Assembly (NCBI GenBank): GCA_965208945.1
Contig: OZ242366.1
Location: 496,001 to 560,000, forward strand
DNA from: JAPPLB01 sp965208945
Lineage (GTDB): Bacteria > Acidobacteriota > Terriglobia > Bryobacterales > UBA6623
DNA: 64,000 nucleotides
Reading direction: 5' to 3'
Shown here: positions 19,012-28,517 of the stretch, piece by piece
How the letters are laid out: each line of letters opens with the position of its first letter
How positions within the stretch are numbered: the stretch's first letter is position 1
Notes under the pieces: generated by a model
The model's input: the letters and a program-made list of their open reading frames with translations, nothing else
Database searches by the model: none
Told to the model about the DNA's origin: nothing
Made by a program: the position numbers and the translations under genes

Positions 19012-20250
19012 TTAGTCGAACGCTATCTGCCGGCGAAGATAGGCAGGCTTCTCAAGTTCATCGGGGTCCGTTTCCGTCAGCGTCGATTCCTCTGCCTGAC
19101 TCTCGGCGGACTCCGTTGGGGGAAACTCATCGGGCTCATGCTCCGGCTCGGTTTCGTCGGGTTCCGGGACTGCATGCATGCTGCCGCGCGCTGCCGCAGC
19201 CTGTTGCAGCATCTGGCGAATCTCGGCGCTAGCCGCGGCTGATTCCGCTGTGATCTTGCGTTCTGCAACGATGCCCTCGTTGCGGAAGCCTGTCGCCACG
19301 ACGGTGATCTTAACCTTGGCGCCCATCGACTCATCCTGCACAACCCCAAAGATGATATTGGCCTCGGGATCAGCGATCTTCTGCACCTCTGACGTCGCCT
19401 CATGCACGTCATGCAGCCCCAGTTGCGACGACCCCGTAATGCTGATCAGCAGCCCCCGAGCGCCTTCGATGCCGGCATCGTCGATCAATTGACTCGCCAT
19501 GGCATTGCGCGCGGCCTCGATCGCGGCGTTCGTTCCTTCCGCCACAGCCGTGCCCATCACGGCGTATCCCATGCCTTGCATAATCGCCCGAACATCAGAA
19601 AAGTCGCGATTGATGATGCCCGGGATCATGATGATGTCGCTGATGCCCTGTACGGCCTGACGGAGAATATCGTCGACGATACGGAATGCCTCGAAGAAAC
19701 TGGTGCCGCGATCGACAACCTCTATCAAGTGCTCGTTGGGAATCGTAATGATCGTGTCGACGGCCTCTGCCAATTCGGCCAGACCTTTATCGGCAATGGC
19801 CATCCGCTGCCTGCCCTCGAAGGCGAACGGCTTTGTGACCACAGCGACCGTCAGAGCACCCAATTCGCTAGCCAGCGAAGCGATAATCGGAGCGGCCCCG
19901 GTACCTGTCCCTCCACCGAGCCCGGTGGTGACGAACACCATGTCCGAATCTTCCAGCAACTCGATCAGCCTTTCTGTTTCTTCGAGCGCCGCCGCGCGCC
20001 CCACTTCCGGGTCGGCGCCAGCTCCGCGCCCTCGCGTCAACCGAAGGCCTATCTGTAATTTGATATCGGCATTTGAATCCAGCAACGCCTGTTCGTCAGT
20101 ATTGACCGCGATTAAGGTCACGCCTTTGATGCCCGCCTCGATCATCCGGTCGACGGCATTGCATCCTGCGCCTCCTACACCAAACACTCTGATGCGCGTG
20201 TTGGAGCCTGATTTCTCGTCAAACGTAAACTTCACGCCTTCATTTGCCAT
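19012..20250 (-). CDS. ftsZ: Cell division protein FtsZ
   Basis: The 412-residue tubulin homologue polymerises into the division ring. The GTP-binding signature GGGTGTGAA lies at 112-120; the T7 synergy loop NRDFSDV is present. A linker rich in Glu, Pro and Ser leads to the conserved C-terminal peptide PAYLRRQIAFD that binds FtsA. I chose ATG 20250 because the protein then begins as in other FtsZ; an upstream ATG at 20313 would add 21 residues inside ftsA. The start overlaps the end of ftsA by 19 nt. It is the last gene of the dcw cluster. Confidence 0.97.
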   Translation of the reverse strand: MANEGVKFTFDEKSGSNTRIRVFGVGGAGCNAVDRMIEAGIKGVTLIAVNTDEQALLDSNADIKLQIGLRLTRGRGAGADPEVGRAAALEETERLIELLEDSDMVFVTTGLGGGTGTGAAPIIASLASELGALTVAVVTKPFAFEGRQRMAIADKGLAELAEAVDTIITIPNEHLIEVVDRGTSFFEAFRIVDDILRQAVQGISDIIMIPGIINRDFSDVRAIMQGMGYAVMGTAVAEGTNAAIEAARNAMASQLIDDAGIEGARGLLISITGSSQLGLHDVHEATSEVQKIADPEANIIFGVVQDESMGAKVKITVVATGFRNEGIVAERKITAESAAASAEIRQMLQQAAAARGSMHAVPEPDETEPEHEPDEFPPTESAESQAEESTLTETDPDELEKPAYLRRQIAFD

Positions 20251-21494
20251 CGGGTCGTTCCCCGCTCCCTTGAATGCTGCCCAGCCCTCAATCGAAAGAT
20301 TGCCTTCAGCCAATCCCTAGCTTTCTCGCGGCGCCCCCTGCCGTGCAGACGCAATCGTTGTCCGTAGAGTACCAAGCCCAGTGCTGTCGCCCAACCCGGC
20401 TGATCGAGCTCCTCCGGCAGACCTTCTATGCTCAAGGGCAGTCCAATGCGAGCGCTGCAATCCAATACGTCCTCGGCCGCGTCGCACCCACCGGCGAGCG
20501 CGGCAAGCCCACCTGTCAATACCAGGCCGCCGATCAGCCGATCGTGAACGCCGATACGACGGAGTTCCTCTCCCATCATCTTGAACAATTCCTCGGCGCG
20601 AGCCTGAAGGATGCCATTCAGCAGACGCCGCGGATAGGTTTGGGGCTGACCGTCAAGCAAGTTCGGCACTTCGACCGAAACGTTCGAAGGGGTTTCGTCC
20701 ACCACTGCGCAGCCGCATTGTTGGATCAGCATCTCTGCATCGGCTCGGGAAGTGTGCATCACTTCAGCAACGTCGTTGATGAAATGATCACCTCCGATGG
20801 CGACACCGGTCGCGAGCCACAGCTTATTCTCGAGGTAGACCACGAGATCAACCGAACCTGAGCCCATGTCCGCTACGGCGACGCCCAGTTCGCGCTCTTG
20901 TTCTTCCAGCACGGCTTGCGCGGCCGCAAAGGCCTCGAACACCGTCTCCTCGACGACAATGCCGGCCCGGTTCACCACGGCGTGGATGTTGTTGTGGGCG
21001 TGCGCGGCAGCCGACACCAGTTGTGCATGGCCGTCGAGTCGCCGTCCTTTCATACCGCGTGGATTCTTGACCGTGCCCTGCCGGTCAACGGTGAACTCCA
21101 GCGGTACAACCTGTATGACGGTCCGATCATCGCTGAGAGGAGCCTGCGAGGCCGCTTTGAAGAGGTTTTCGACGTGCTCGGAGCCAATCTCCCCCCCCCT
21201 GGCCGGCAAGTTCACGTAACTGTGGCAAACATTGCTGCTAATGTGACCGCCCCCCACGCCGACAACCGCCGCGTCGATGACCAAACCGCCGTTTCGTTCC
21301 GCCTCTTCGATCGCGGCCTCAACTGAGGCCAGCACTGGTTCCTGGTCCGCAATCACACCTCGGGCCCAACCTTGCGAAGGCGCCGATCCATGGCTGATGA
21401 AGCGCAGATGCGAATCCTCTTCGACAGCCACCAGACACCGCGTACGGTAACTCCCGAGGTCCAGCCCTACGAAATAGCCGTTACTCTTTGCCAT
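20232..21494 (-). CDS. ftsA: Cell division protein FtsA
   Basis: The 420-residue actin-like ATPase tethers FtsZ to the membrane. Recognisable parts are the first phosphate loop GLDLGSYRTR (10-19), the 1C (SHS2) domain, ADMGSGSVDLVVY, and LTGGLAALAG. The C-terminus is basic and amphipathic (RRREKARDWLKAIFRLR), fitting the membrane-targeting helix. It starts 3 nt after the ftsQ stop and overlaps ftsZ. Confidence 0.96.
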   Translation of the reverse strand: MAKSNGYFVGLDLGSYRTRCLVAVEEDSHLRFISHGSAPSQGWARGVIADQEPVLASVEAAIEEAERNGGLVIDAAVVGVGGGHISSNVCHSYVNLPARGGEIGSEHVENLFKAASQAPLSDDRTVIQVVPLEFTVDRQGTVKNPRGMKGRRLDGHAQLVSAAAHAHNNIHAVVNRAGIVVEETVFEAFAAAQAVLEEQERELGVAVADMGSGSVDLVVYLENKLWLATGVAIGGDHFINDVAEVMHTSRADAEMLIQQCGCAVVDETPSNVSVEVPNLLDGQPQTYPRRLLNGILQARAEELFKMMGEELRRIGVHDRLIGGLVLTGGLAALAGGCDAAEDVLDCSARIGLPLSIEGLPEELDQPGWATALGLVLYGQRLRLHGRGRREKARDWLKAIFRLRAGQHSRERGTTRWQMKA

Positions 21495-21497
21495 TCC

Positions 21498-22358
21498 TCA
21501 GGAATCCACTCGACGGACAGCCACTTGTCCCTGGAAGCGCAGATCGACGGACCCGATCCGGCCGTACTTTTTCTTCCAACTTCGCACGTATTTGTGAAAG
21601 AATTCCCAGCGGTGACGGAACCTTGCGGCTCCCAATTGCAGTTCAACGACATCATCATCATAAAGGATGAGAACACGAGCGTTGGACGAGTCAGCAACGT
21701 CGATCTCCGACACCTGGTCGCTCTCAGGACCCAGCTCTTTCATAAGATCTTGCAGCAGAGCAATACGGCTGAGCCGCTCGGCAGTTGACATCCCGTCGTC
21801 GAGACCCGAGACGACGGGCAGCTCAAGATCAAAATCCCTCGTCGGAACGAGAAAAACGCCGTGTCGATCCACGAGCCGGGGGCTCGTGAAATCCGCCGAA
21901 CCCACTTTCCGTACCCAAGCAACCGGTTGCCGCTCCTCGACGTGCACCCAGATCTGGCTCGGCCAGACACGCAGAACACGTGCTTGCTTGATCCATGGCA
22001 TCGCCAGCAACCTGGCTTGAAGTGCGTGCGTCGGAATTGCCGCCATGCTCCGTCCTTGTTCGGATTCGAAGATTCGTTGTATCTCCGATTCGCCGACGAA
22101 CCGCAGTCCGGTAACGCGCAAACAGTTCTCGACGGCACCAAGCCGGAAGGAAGGCGAAGCTTCGACGTAGCGGCCGATCGCATGCTGAGCAGCGAACACA
22201 AGGCCAAACACAACGAGTCCCTGAACACTCCATCGCGCAATCAGGCGCGCCCATGCGGCCGTCCCTCGCCGCACGTTCACAGGCTTGGCACGGCGCAGAT
22301 AGGCGGCGGACTCCTCGCGGCCTTCTCCCTGGTTTGACAGTTTGGCTTTTTTGGGCAT
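21498..22358 (-). CDS. ftsQ: Cell division protein FtsQ
   Basis: The 286-residue bitopic protein has a basic cytoplasmic start and a membrane segment near residues 48-66. A POTRA domain follows (LRVTGLRFVGESEIQRIF, then MPWIKQARVLRVWPSQIWVHVEERQPVAW), then the beta domain. It connects FtsL and FtsB-type proteins to the early ring. The position between murC and ftsA confirms the assignment. It starts 18 nt after murC. Confidence 0.93.
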   Translation of the reverse strand: MPKKAKLSNQGEGREESAAYLRRAKPVNVRRGTAAWARLIARWSVQGLVVFGLVFAAQHAIGRYVEASPSFRLGAVENCLRVTGLRFVGESEIQRIFESEQGRSMAAIPTHALQARLLAMPWIKQARVLRVWPSQIWVHVEERQPVAWVRKVGSADFTSPRLVDRHGVFLVPTRDFDLELPVVSGLDDGMSTAERLSRIALLQDLMKELGPESDQVSEIDVADSSNARVLILYDDDVVELQLGAARFRHRWEFFHKYVRSWKKKYGRIGSVDLRFQGQVAVRRVDS

Positions 22359-22376
22359 TCGTTCTCGTCCGCCTCC

Positions 22377-23801
22377 TTACCTGAGACCCTCGTTCGAGAT
22401 TCGTACCTTCGCTTTAACGGCTGCCAGCGTTTCGAGCAGCCGCGGCCCGGCCTGCGAGATGTTTCCGGCGCCAAGAGTCACGATCGCGTCTCCTTCCTGT
22501 GCGGCTGCGGCCGCTGCCTCTATGGCCGCATCCATCGACGCTACGTATTGGACTGCCGTCTGGCCAGTGGCTTGAATCCGACGCGTCAACTCTTCCGAGT
22601 TCACACCCTCGATCGGATCTTCGCTGGCGCTGTAGATATCGACGACAAAGAGGCGGTCACACTCACGGAAACAACACGCAAACTCGTCCATTAGTGCGGC
22701 AGTCCTCGTATAACGGTGGGGTTGAAAGACAACAAGCACCCGCTCGAAGGCCGATGTCTTCGCCGCTGCGAGTGTCGCCGCGATCTCCGTCGGGTGGTGG
22801 CCGTAATCATCGATCACGGTAACGCCTCCCGCAGTGCCGCGGGTTTGGAACCGCCGATCGACACCCGTAAAAGAACGCAGCCCAGTCCGGATCGCATCCG
22901 GTTCCAGCCCCAGCTCCAAACCCACCAAAACGGCGGCCACCGCATTGCTGGCGTTATGGCGGCCGAGGCTATTGACCTGGAACCACCCGAGGTCATCACC
23001 GCGGTATGTCAGCCGGAAGCGGCTTCCGTCATGCCCGCAAGTGATCGAGCTGGCGACCAAGTCGGCATCAGGCGTAGTGCCGTAGGTGCGAATCGGCTTA
23101 TGAATCCGAGGCAGAATTGAACGCACCTGCGGGTCGTCGATGCCCAGCAGCACTGCGCCGTAGAAGGGCACCTTATTCGCGAAATCTACAAAACCGTCAA
23201 CCAGTGCTCCATACGTGCCGTAGTGGTCCAGGTGCTCTTGATCCAATGTTGTGATCACAGCCAAAATTGGCGCCAATCGTAGAAAGGAGCCGTCGCTCTC
23301 ATCTGCTTCAGCCAACAGCAAGTCGCTCTTGCCGAGCCGAGCATTCGACCCGATGGAGTCGACACGACCGCCGACAACGACCGTCGGATCTTTACCCGCC
23401 GAATGGAGAATCGCGGCGGCCATCGATGTCGTTGTCGTCTTGCCATGACTACCGGTAATCGCAATCCCATACTTCAAGCGCATCAATTCTGCGAGCAGTT
23501 CACCGCGCTGGATGATGGGAATTCGCGCCTCAACGGCTGCCGTCCGCTCCGGGTTCGACTCCTGGATCGCCGCACTCACAACGACCGCGTCAGCGGTGCC
23601 GATGTTCTCCGCCTCGTGGCCTTGAAAAACCGTCGCGCCGAGTGATTCCAGACGCTTCGTAATGTCCGTGGACCTCAAATCGGAGCCGCTGACCTTGTAT
23701 CCAAGGTCCAGCAGAATCTCGGCCAGTCCACTCATGCCGATCCCACCGATCCCGACGAAGTGCATGTGGCGGTGCGTAACAGCAATGTCCTCGAAGAACA
23801 T
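22377..23801 (-). CDS. murC: UDP-N-acetylmuramate--L-alanine ligase
   Basis: The 474-residue enzyme adds L-alanine to UDP-MurNAc. The N-terminal nucleotide-binding signature is GIGGIGMSG (17-25) and the ATP loop is GSHGKTTT (117-124); the DEHLDHYG-type block appears as DQEHLDHYG. The ATG at 23801 has GGAGG 4 nt upstream, and sits 11 nt after the murG stop. A longer frame into murG was not used. It precedes ftsQ directly: murB and ddl, which often lie between them, are missing. Confidence 0.96.
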   Translation of the reverse strand: MFFEDIAVTHRHMHFVGIGGIGMSGLAEILLDLGYKVSGSDLRSTDITKRLESLGATVFQGHEAENIGTADAVVVSAAIQESNPERTAAVEARIPIIQRGELLAELMRLKYGIAITGSHGKTTTTSMAAAILHSAGKDPTVVVGGRVDSIGSNARLGKSDLLLAEADESDGSFLRLAPILAVITTLDQEHLDHYGTYGALVDGFVDFANKVPFYGAVLLGIDDPQVRSILPRIHKPIRTYGTTPDADLVASSITCGHDGSRFRLTYRGDDLGWFQVNSLGRHNASNAVAAVLVGLELGLEPDAIRTGLRSFTGVDRRFQTRGTAGGVTVIDDYGHHPTEIAATLAAAKTSAFERVLVVFQPHRYTRTAALMDEFACCFRECDRLFVVDIYSASEDPIEGVNSEELTRRIQATGQTAVQYVASMDAAIEAAAAAAQEGDAIVTLGAGNISQAGPRLLETLAAVKAKVRISNEGLR

Positions 23802-23812
23802 GAATCCTCCAA

Positions 23813-24907
23813 CTAGGCCTTGCCGGCAATGCCAGCCAGACTCTCCAACAGTGTTGCCGCTCTTTCGGCCGCCCCTGGTCTTGCACGGGCACGGGAGTGT
23901 TCCTCCATTTTTGCAAGGGTGGAGGGTTGATCCCAAAGCTGCTCGACATCCCGAACGAGTCGATCGCCTGTCATTGCACGATCTTCGACAAGGACCGCGG
24001 CTCCCGCATCGCGCTGGGCGCGTGCATTCAAGAGTTGATGCTGATCGGCGGCATAGGGATACGGGACCAGGATCGAGGCCTTGCCTGCGGCGCACAACTC
24101 AACCACTGCCGACGCCCCGGCTCGGCAGATAACGAGGTCGACTTCGCCGAAGATCCGCGGCATATCCCGAAAAAAGGGCGCAACCTCGGCGTCCACTTCA
24201 CAGTCGTCGTACGCCGCTCGCACTGTCTCGAGATCGCGTTCTCCCGTTTGGTGAAAAATTTTCAAGTCAGATTGCCTCCCCTTTTTTTTCCAGATCGCCA
24301 GGGCTTCGACGGCGGCGGTATTCAAGGTATGAGCGCCCTGGCTGCCGCCCGTGATCAACAAGACGAAAGGCTCGCGCCGAGTTCTTCGGGGGAGATCGAA
24401 AAACTCCCGCCGAATGGGTATGCCGATCACCTCGGCCCGGCCGTTGGCGAAGTAGGGAAGAGTTTCCGGAAACGCGACCAAGCCGCGAGACACGAACGGC
24501 GCGGCCCAGCGGACCGCCAATCCGGGATTCACGTTCGGTTCGAGCACCGCAACTGGAATCTCTGCCATACGCGCCATCAACATCACCGGCCCCGAAGCGT
24601 ATCCCCCCATGCTGAGGACTGCCCCGGGACGCAATCGATCGAGCACGCGGCTTGCTTGCAACAGACTCGCAGGCAGACCCGCCACCGTCTTGAGACGGTT
24701 GAGCAGCGACAAACCCTGGAGCGCACCCGTTTCGAGCAATTCCAGCGCAAATCCGGCCGCCGGGACAAGCCGGGTCTCCTGGCCTCGGCTCGTGCCTGCG
24801 AACACACATTCGTGTCCGCGCGCGCGTAACTCGCGAGCAACCTCGATGCCCGGCAGGACATGTCCGCCGGTTCCGCCCGCTGCAATCAAAAACGTCGCAC
24901 GCTTCAT
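23813..24907 (-). CDS. murG: UDP-GlcNAc:lipid I transferase MurG
   Basis: The 364-residue GT-B glycosyltransferase converts lipid I to lipid II at the inner face of the membrane. The GGTGGH loop is at 11-16, the second glycine-rich loop ITGGSQGAHTLN is present, and the C-terminal donor-binding part shows CRAGASAVVELCAAGKASILVPYPYAADQHQ (quoted in part: AGKASILVPYPYA). The ATG at 24907 begins MKRATFLIAAGGTGG as expected. It lies 23 nt after ftsW. Confidence 0.96.
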   Translation of the reverse strand: MKRATFLIAAGGTGGHVLPGIEVARELRARGHECVFAGTSRGQETRLVPAAGFALELLETGALQGLSLLNRLKTVAGLPASLLQASRVLDRLRPGAVLSMGGYASGPVMLMARMAEIPVAVLEPNVNPGLAVRWAAPFVSRGLVAFPETLPYFANGRAEVIGIPIRREFFDLPRRTRREPFVLLITGGSQGAHTLNTAAVEALAIWKKKGRQSDLKIFHQTGERDLETVRAAYDDCEVDAEVAPFFRDMPRIFGEVDLVICRAGASAVVELCAAGKASILVPYPYAADQHQLLNARAQRDAGAAVLVEDRAMTGDRLVRDVEQLWDQPSTLAKMEEHSRARARPGAAERAATLLESLAGIAGKA

Positions 24908-24930
24908 TGACTGACTCGCTTGGCATCCGA

Positions 24931-26007
24931 TTACCCAGCATGCCGACTGACGCTCAACAAAATGCCCGATGCCGCCAGCGACATGACGACCGACGAACCG
25001 CCGTAGCTCACAAACGGCAGAGGCATGCCCTTGGTCGGGAGCATCGCCAGCACCACGCCGAGGTTCACCATCGCCTGGCAAACGATCATCGCTGTAATGC
25101 CGATCGCCAGATACATCCCGAAGCGGTCCGGCGCGCGCAACGCAACAACTACGCCACGCCACAACAGAACGCCGAAAGCCACTACGACCAGCGTTGCGAC
25201 GATGAAGCCGAGTTCTTCACAAATCAAGGCGTAGATAAAATCGGTATGCACCAAAGGGAGAAACCGCATTTTCTGGCGGCCCTCCATCAAACCCTGTCCA
25301 AACAGACCGCCTGAGCCCACCGCGATCTGAGATTGAATGATCTGAAACCCAGAGTTGGCCGGATCGGATTCCGGGTTCAGGAACACCATCAGGCGCTCGA
25401 TGCGGTATGGCTCCAACCATACGGCGAACGCCAGAAGCGGCAGGGCCACCAACGATGCCAGCACGAAATAGCTCATCCGCAGGCCGGCTGCCCAGAACAT
25501 CACCGCGGCGATCAGGATTAGCATGATGGTCCCGCCGAGGTCCCGTCCGCCGAGCACGAGCAGGCCGAACACTCCCAGAATCGCCGAACAACCCAGCAGC
25601 GTACGCCATTCGTTCAGTTTGTCGCCGTGCTTGTCGAGATAGAAGGCCAGGAATACGATAACGGCAATCTTGGCAAGCTCGGAGGGCTGAAACGAGATAG
25701 CGCCAAACCGAAGGAAACGGTACGTGTTGGCCGTCTGCGCGCCGAAGAACACCACAACCAGCAGGGCCACGGAAATGCCGACGACGGGAAAGACGAAACG
25801 GGGACGCCGCCAGTGCCGGTAGTCGAGAAACATGAATGTCCGCATTGCGGCAAGGCCCAGCGCCAACGCAATTGACTGCTTGATCACGTATCGAGCCGAC
25901 GAGCCCTCGCCACCCGTAGTGGCGCTAAAGACCATGACCAACCCGAAAAACGACAACAGAATCACCGTGCCGCACAAGACGCGATCGCAATGTAGATATC
26001 TCGGCAT
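24931..26007 (-). CDS. ftsW: SEDS lipid II polymerase FtsW
   Basis: The 358-residue SEDS protein is the division glycosyltransferase partner of FtsI. Around nine to ten membrane segments are visible. Signatures include FQPSELAKI, the GRDLGGT block, GQGLMEGRQKMRFLPLVHTDFIYA (in part) and the C-terminal LPFVSYGGSS. Gene order between murG and murD and coupling with a class B penicillin-binding protein in the same cluster point to FtsW rather than RodA. Confidence 0.95.
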   Translation of the reverse strand: MPRYLHCDRVLCGTVILLSFFGLVMVFSATTGGEGSSARYVIKQSIALALGLAAMRTFMFLDYRHWRRPRFVFPVVGISVALLVVVFFGAQTANTYRFLRFGAISFQPSELAKIAVIVFLAFYLDKHGDKLNEWRTLLGCSAILGVFGLLVLGGRDLGGTIMLILIAAVMFWAAGLRMSYFVLASLVALPLLAFAVWLEPYRIERLMVFLNPESDPANSGFQIIQSQIAVGSGGLFGQGLMEGRQKMRFLPLVHTDFIYALICEELGFIVATLVVVAFGVLLWRGVVVALRAPDRFGMYLAIGITAMIVCQAMVNLGVVLAMLPTKGMPLPFVSYGGSSVVMSLAASGILLSVSRHAG

Positions 26008-26026
26008 GTCCTTTCGTACCGTTCCC

Positions 26027-27382
26027 TCAGAGACTCGCTTCTGCTTTCTCCCGCAGTTCCCTTACGATCTCCTTGAACCGCCTGCCACGCTCTCCGTAGT
26101 TTTTGAATTGGTCGAAACTTGCACAGGCCGGAGAGAGCAGCACCGTGTCGCCGGACTCGGCATGACGATGTGCATACTGCATCGCCTCGAGCAGCGTCCC
26201 GGCGTGAATCAGCGGTACCGCTCCGTTCAGCTCCCGCTCGATCCTCGACGCGGATTCCCCGATCAACAGCACGCCGCGCGCCCGGTCGCGCAACGGCCTT
26301 CTGAGTGCTTTGTACGAAAAACCTTTCTCACTGCCACCCAAGATGACCCACAACCCTCGATCAAACGTTTCGACCGCCTTGATCGCCGCGTCCACATTCG
26401 TCGCCTTCGAGTCGTTGTAGTAGGCAACGCCGCTGATTTCCGCGACGCATTCCAGCCGGTGTTCTGCTGTTCTGAACGTCTGAAGCCCCTTGGCCATCGC
26501 CTCAAGCCCGATGCCGGCCAAAGAAGAGGCTGACACTGCGGCCAGCGCGTTCTCCAGGTTGTGGTGACCCGGTATGGGCAATGGAAGAGCAGTAACGGGC
26601 TGTCCATTCAACAAGACCCATCCGTTTTCGACCCAGGCCCCGGGTTCATTGCGCCCGGTTCGGCTGAACCAGTTCACGGTCCCTGGTGTTTGCAGCGCAA
26701 AGGCACGGCAGACCGGATCGTCGAAGTGCAAAACCGCATGGTCACGGGCTGTCTGTGCTTGGAAGATCTTGCCCTTGGCCTTCGCGTAGGCATCGAGATC
26801 GCCATGCCGATCGAGGTGATCCGGCGTCACGTTCAAGACCACTGCGATGTGTACAGGGAACGTCGCAGTCGCCTCGAGCTGAAAACTGGAAAGCTCCAAA
26901 ACATTCCAGTGCTCGTCACTCGACGCATCGACCATCTCCAGCACCGGCGTTCCGAGATTGCCCCCTGTGGCCACCGGCAAGCCCGCCGTCTCGATGATGT
27001 GTCCGATCAAAGAGGTAGTGGTCGTCTTGCCGTTGGTTCCGGTCACACCGATCACCGGCCCTTTGAGAGCACTCGAAGCAATCTCCAGCTCACCTGCTAC
27101 GACCGCGCCGTTCCGTCGAGCAGCCTCGAGTTCCGGTAAATTCCAAGGCACTCCGGGCGACGGCACAATCAGGTCCTGTTCCAGAAAGAGCTTCTGGGGG
27201 TGTCCGCCCAACTCGAGTCGCACGTTCAGCTTTCCCATCTCTTCCGCTGCTTCACTCAACTCGCTCAGTGGGCACCGGTCCGTCGCGGTGACCTGGGCTC
27301 CCCGTACCGCCGCGAAGCGTGCCGCCGCTTTCCCTGATGCTCCGAGTCCGACAACCAGCACGCGTTTTCCTTGCCACCTCAT
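26027..27382 (-). CDS. murD: UDP-MurNAc-L-alanine--D-glutamate ligase
   Basis: The 451-residue enzyme adds D-glutamate. The Rossmann start is LVVGLGASGKAAARF, the ATP loop GVTGTNGKTT is at 112-121, and NVTPDHLDRHG and YYNDSKATN are family motifs. ATG 27382 gives the normal start and overlaps the mraY stop by 4 nt (ATGA). ftsW begins 19 nt downstream. Confidence 0.96.
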   Translation of the reverse strand: MRWQGKRVLVVGLGASGKAAARFAAVRGAQVTATDRCPLSELSEAAEEMGKLNVRLELGGHPQKLFLEQDLIVPSPGVPWNLPELEAARRNGAVVAGELEIASSALKGPVIGVTGTNGKTTTTSLIGHIIETAGLPVATGGNLGTPVLEMVDASSDEHWNVLELSSFQLEATATFPVHIAVVLNVTPDHLDRHGDLDAYAKAKGKIFQAQTARDHAVLHFDDPVCRAFALQTPGTVNWFSRTGRNEPGAWVENGWVLLNGQPVTALPLPIPGHHNLENALAAVSASSLAGIGLEAMAKGLQTFRTAEHRLECVAEISGVAYYNDSKATNVDAAIKAVETFDRGLWVILGGSEKGFSYKALRRPLRDRARGVLLIGESASRIERELNGAVPLIHAGTLLEAMQYAHRHAESGDTVLLSPACASFDQFKNYGERGRRFKEIVRELREKAEASL

Positions 27383-28512
27383 CTCAGTTTTAACGTGCTC
27401 AGCGCCAGCAAGGACCAGACCAGGCCCATGATCCAGAACCGCGCGATGATCTTCGACTCCGGCCAACCGAGTGCCTCAAAATGATGATGCAGAGGCGCCA
27501 TCCTGAAAATCCGCCGACCGGACAACTTGAAGCTTACGACCTGCATGATCACCGACAGCGCCTCCAGGACGAACACGCCGCCGACGAACAGCAACAGGAT
27601 CTCTTGTTTAATCAACACCGCCACGGTTCCGAGCGCTCCACCGAGACCGAGCGAGCCGACATCACCCATGAAGATCTCGGCAGGATGCGCGTTGTACCAG
27701 AGAAACGCCAAACTCGCGCCGACCATCGATCCGCAAAAGATCGTCAGTTCCGCAGCCTGGGGCACGGGCGCGATATCGAGATACCTCGCAAACTCTTGAT
27801 GCCCGGCGAGATACGCCAGCACCGTAAACGCTCCTGACGCGATCACCATCAGGCCAGACGCCAGCCCGTCCAGCCCGTCCGTCAAATTCACGGCATTCGT
27901 CGATCCCGCCAACACCACGAACAGAAATACAAAAAGGCCCACAAACGCCAGCGGATAGGTCCAAGGCTGCTCCAGCGCGGGTTGCATCACCAATTCCGGC
28001 TGCACCCCTTTGAAAAACGGGAGAATCAACCGCGTGTCGTAGCTGCCGCCGACATGCAGCCACGCCAGGATGCAGACAATCAAAAGCGTCACGACCACTT
28101 GCATCAGCAGCTTCATCCGAGCAGACAGTCCTAGATTCTTCCCACGTCGAATCTTCAAGAAATCGTCCAGGAAACCGATGCCGCCGAAGCCGACCAACCC
28201 GAGCAGGGCAACCCAGATGTAGACGTTGCGAAGATTCGCCCACAACAGAGTCGGCATCAGAATCGAGATGTTGATCAGCAACCCACCCATCGTCGGCGTG
28301 CCAGCTTTGTTGAAATGCGATTTGGGTCCGTCCTCGCGAATCGGCTGGCTGACCTGGAACTGCCGCAGCCGCCGGATCAACCAGGGCCCCAGGATCAAGC
28401 CCAACCCCAGCGCCATCAAGCTGGCGGCAGCCGTACGGAACGTGATGTAGCTGAAGACGCGGAACGGGCTGAAATACGGAAAAAGCTCCTCGAAGAAAAG
28501 GTGAAAAAACAT
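27379..28512 (-). CDS. mraY: Phospho-MurNAc-pentapeptide transferase
   Basis: The 377-residue membrane enzyme makes lipid I. About ten membrane helices are seen. Conserved motifs are SHFNKAGTPTMGG, GFLDDFLKI, NLTDGLDGLASG, FMGDVGSLGLGG and APLHHHFE, with the catalytic aspartates in the DD and DG/GD blocks. It begins 5 nt after murF and overlaps murD. Confidence 0.97.
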   Translation of the reverse strand: MFFHLFFEELFPYFSPFRVFSYITFRTAAASLMALGLGLILGPWLIRRLRQFQVSQPIREDGPKSHFNKAGTPTMGGLLINISILMPTLLWANLRNVYIWVALLGLVGFGGIGFLDDFLKIRRGKNLGLSARMKLLMQVVVTLLIVCILAWLHVGGSYDTRLILPFFKGVQPELVMQPALEQPWTYPLAFVGLFVFLFVVLAGSTNAVNLTDGLDGLASGLMVIASGAFTVLAYLAGHQEFARYLDIAPVPQAAELTIFCGSMVGASLAFLWYNAHPAEIFMGDVGSLGLGGALGTVAVLIKQEILLLFVGGVFVLEALSVIMQVVSFKLSGRRIFRMAPLHHHFEALGWPESKIIARFWIMGLVWSLLALSTLKLR

Positions 28513-28517
28513 GATGC

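Noticed and set aside
22377..24095. Longer MurC and MurG frames extending into the upstream gene
   Set aside because: The extra N-terminal parts are arginine-rich and lie inside the neighbouring gene; internal ATGs give standard starts and have ribosome sites or proper spacing.
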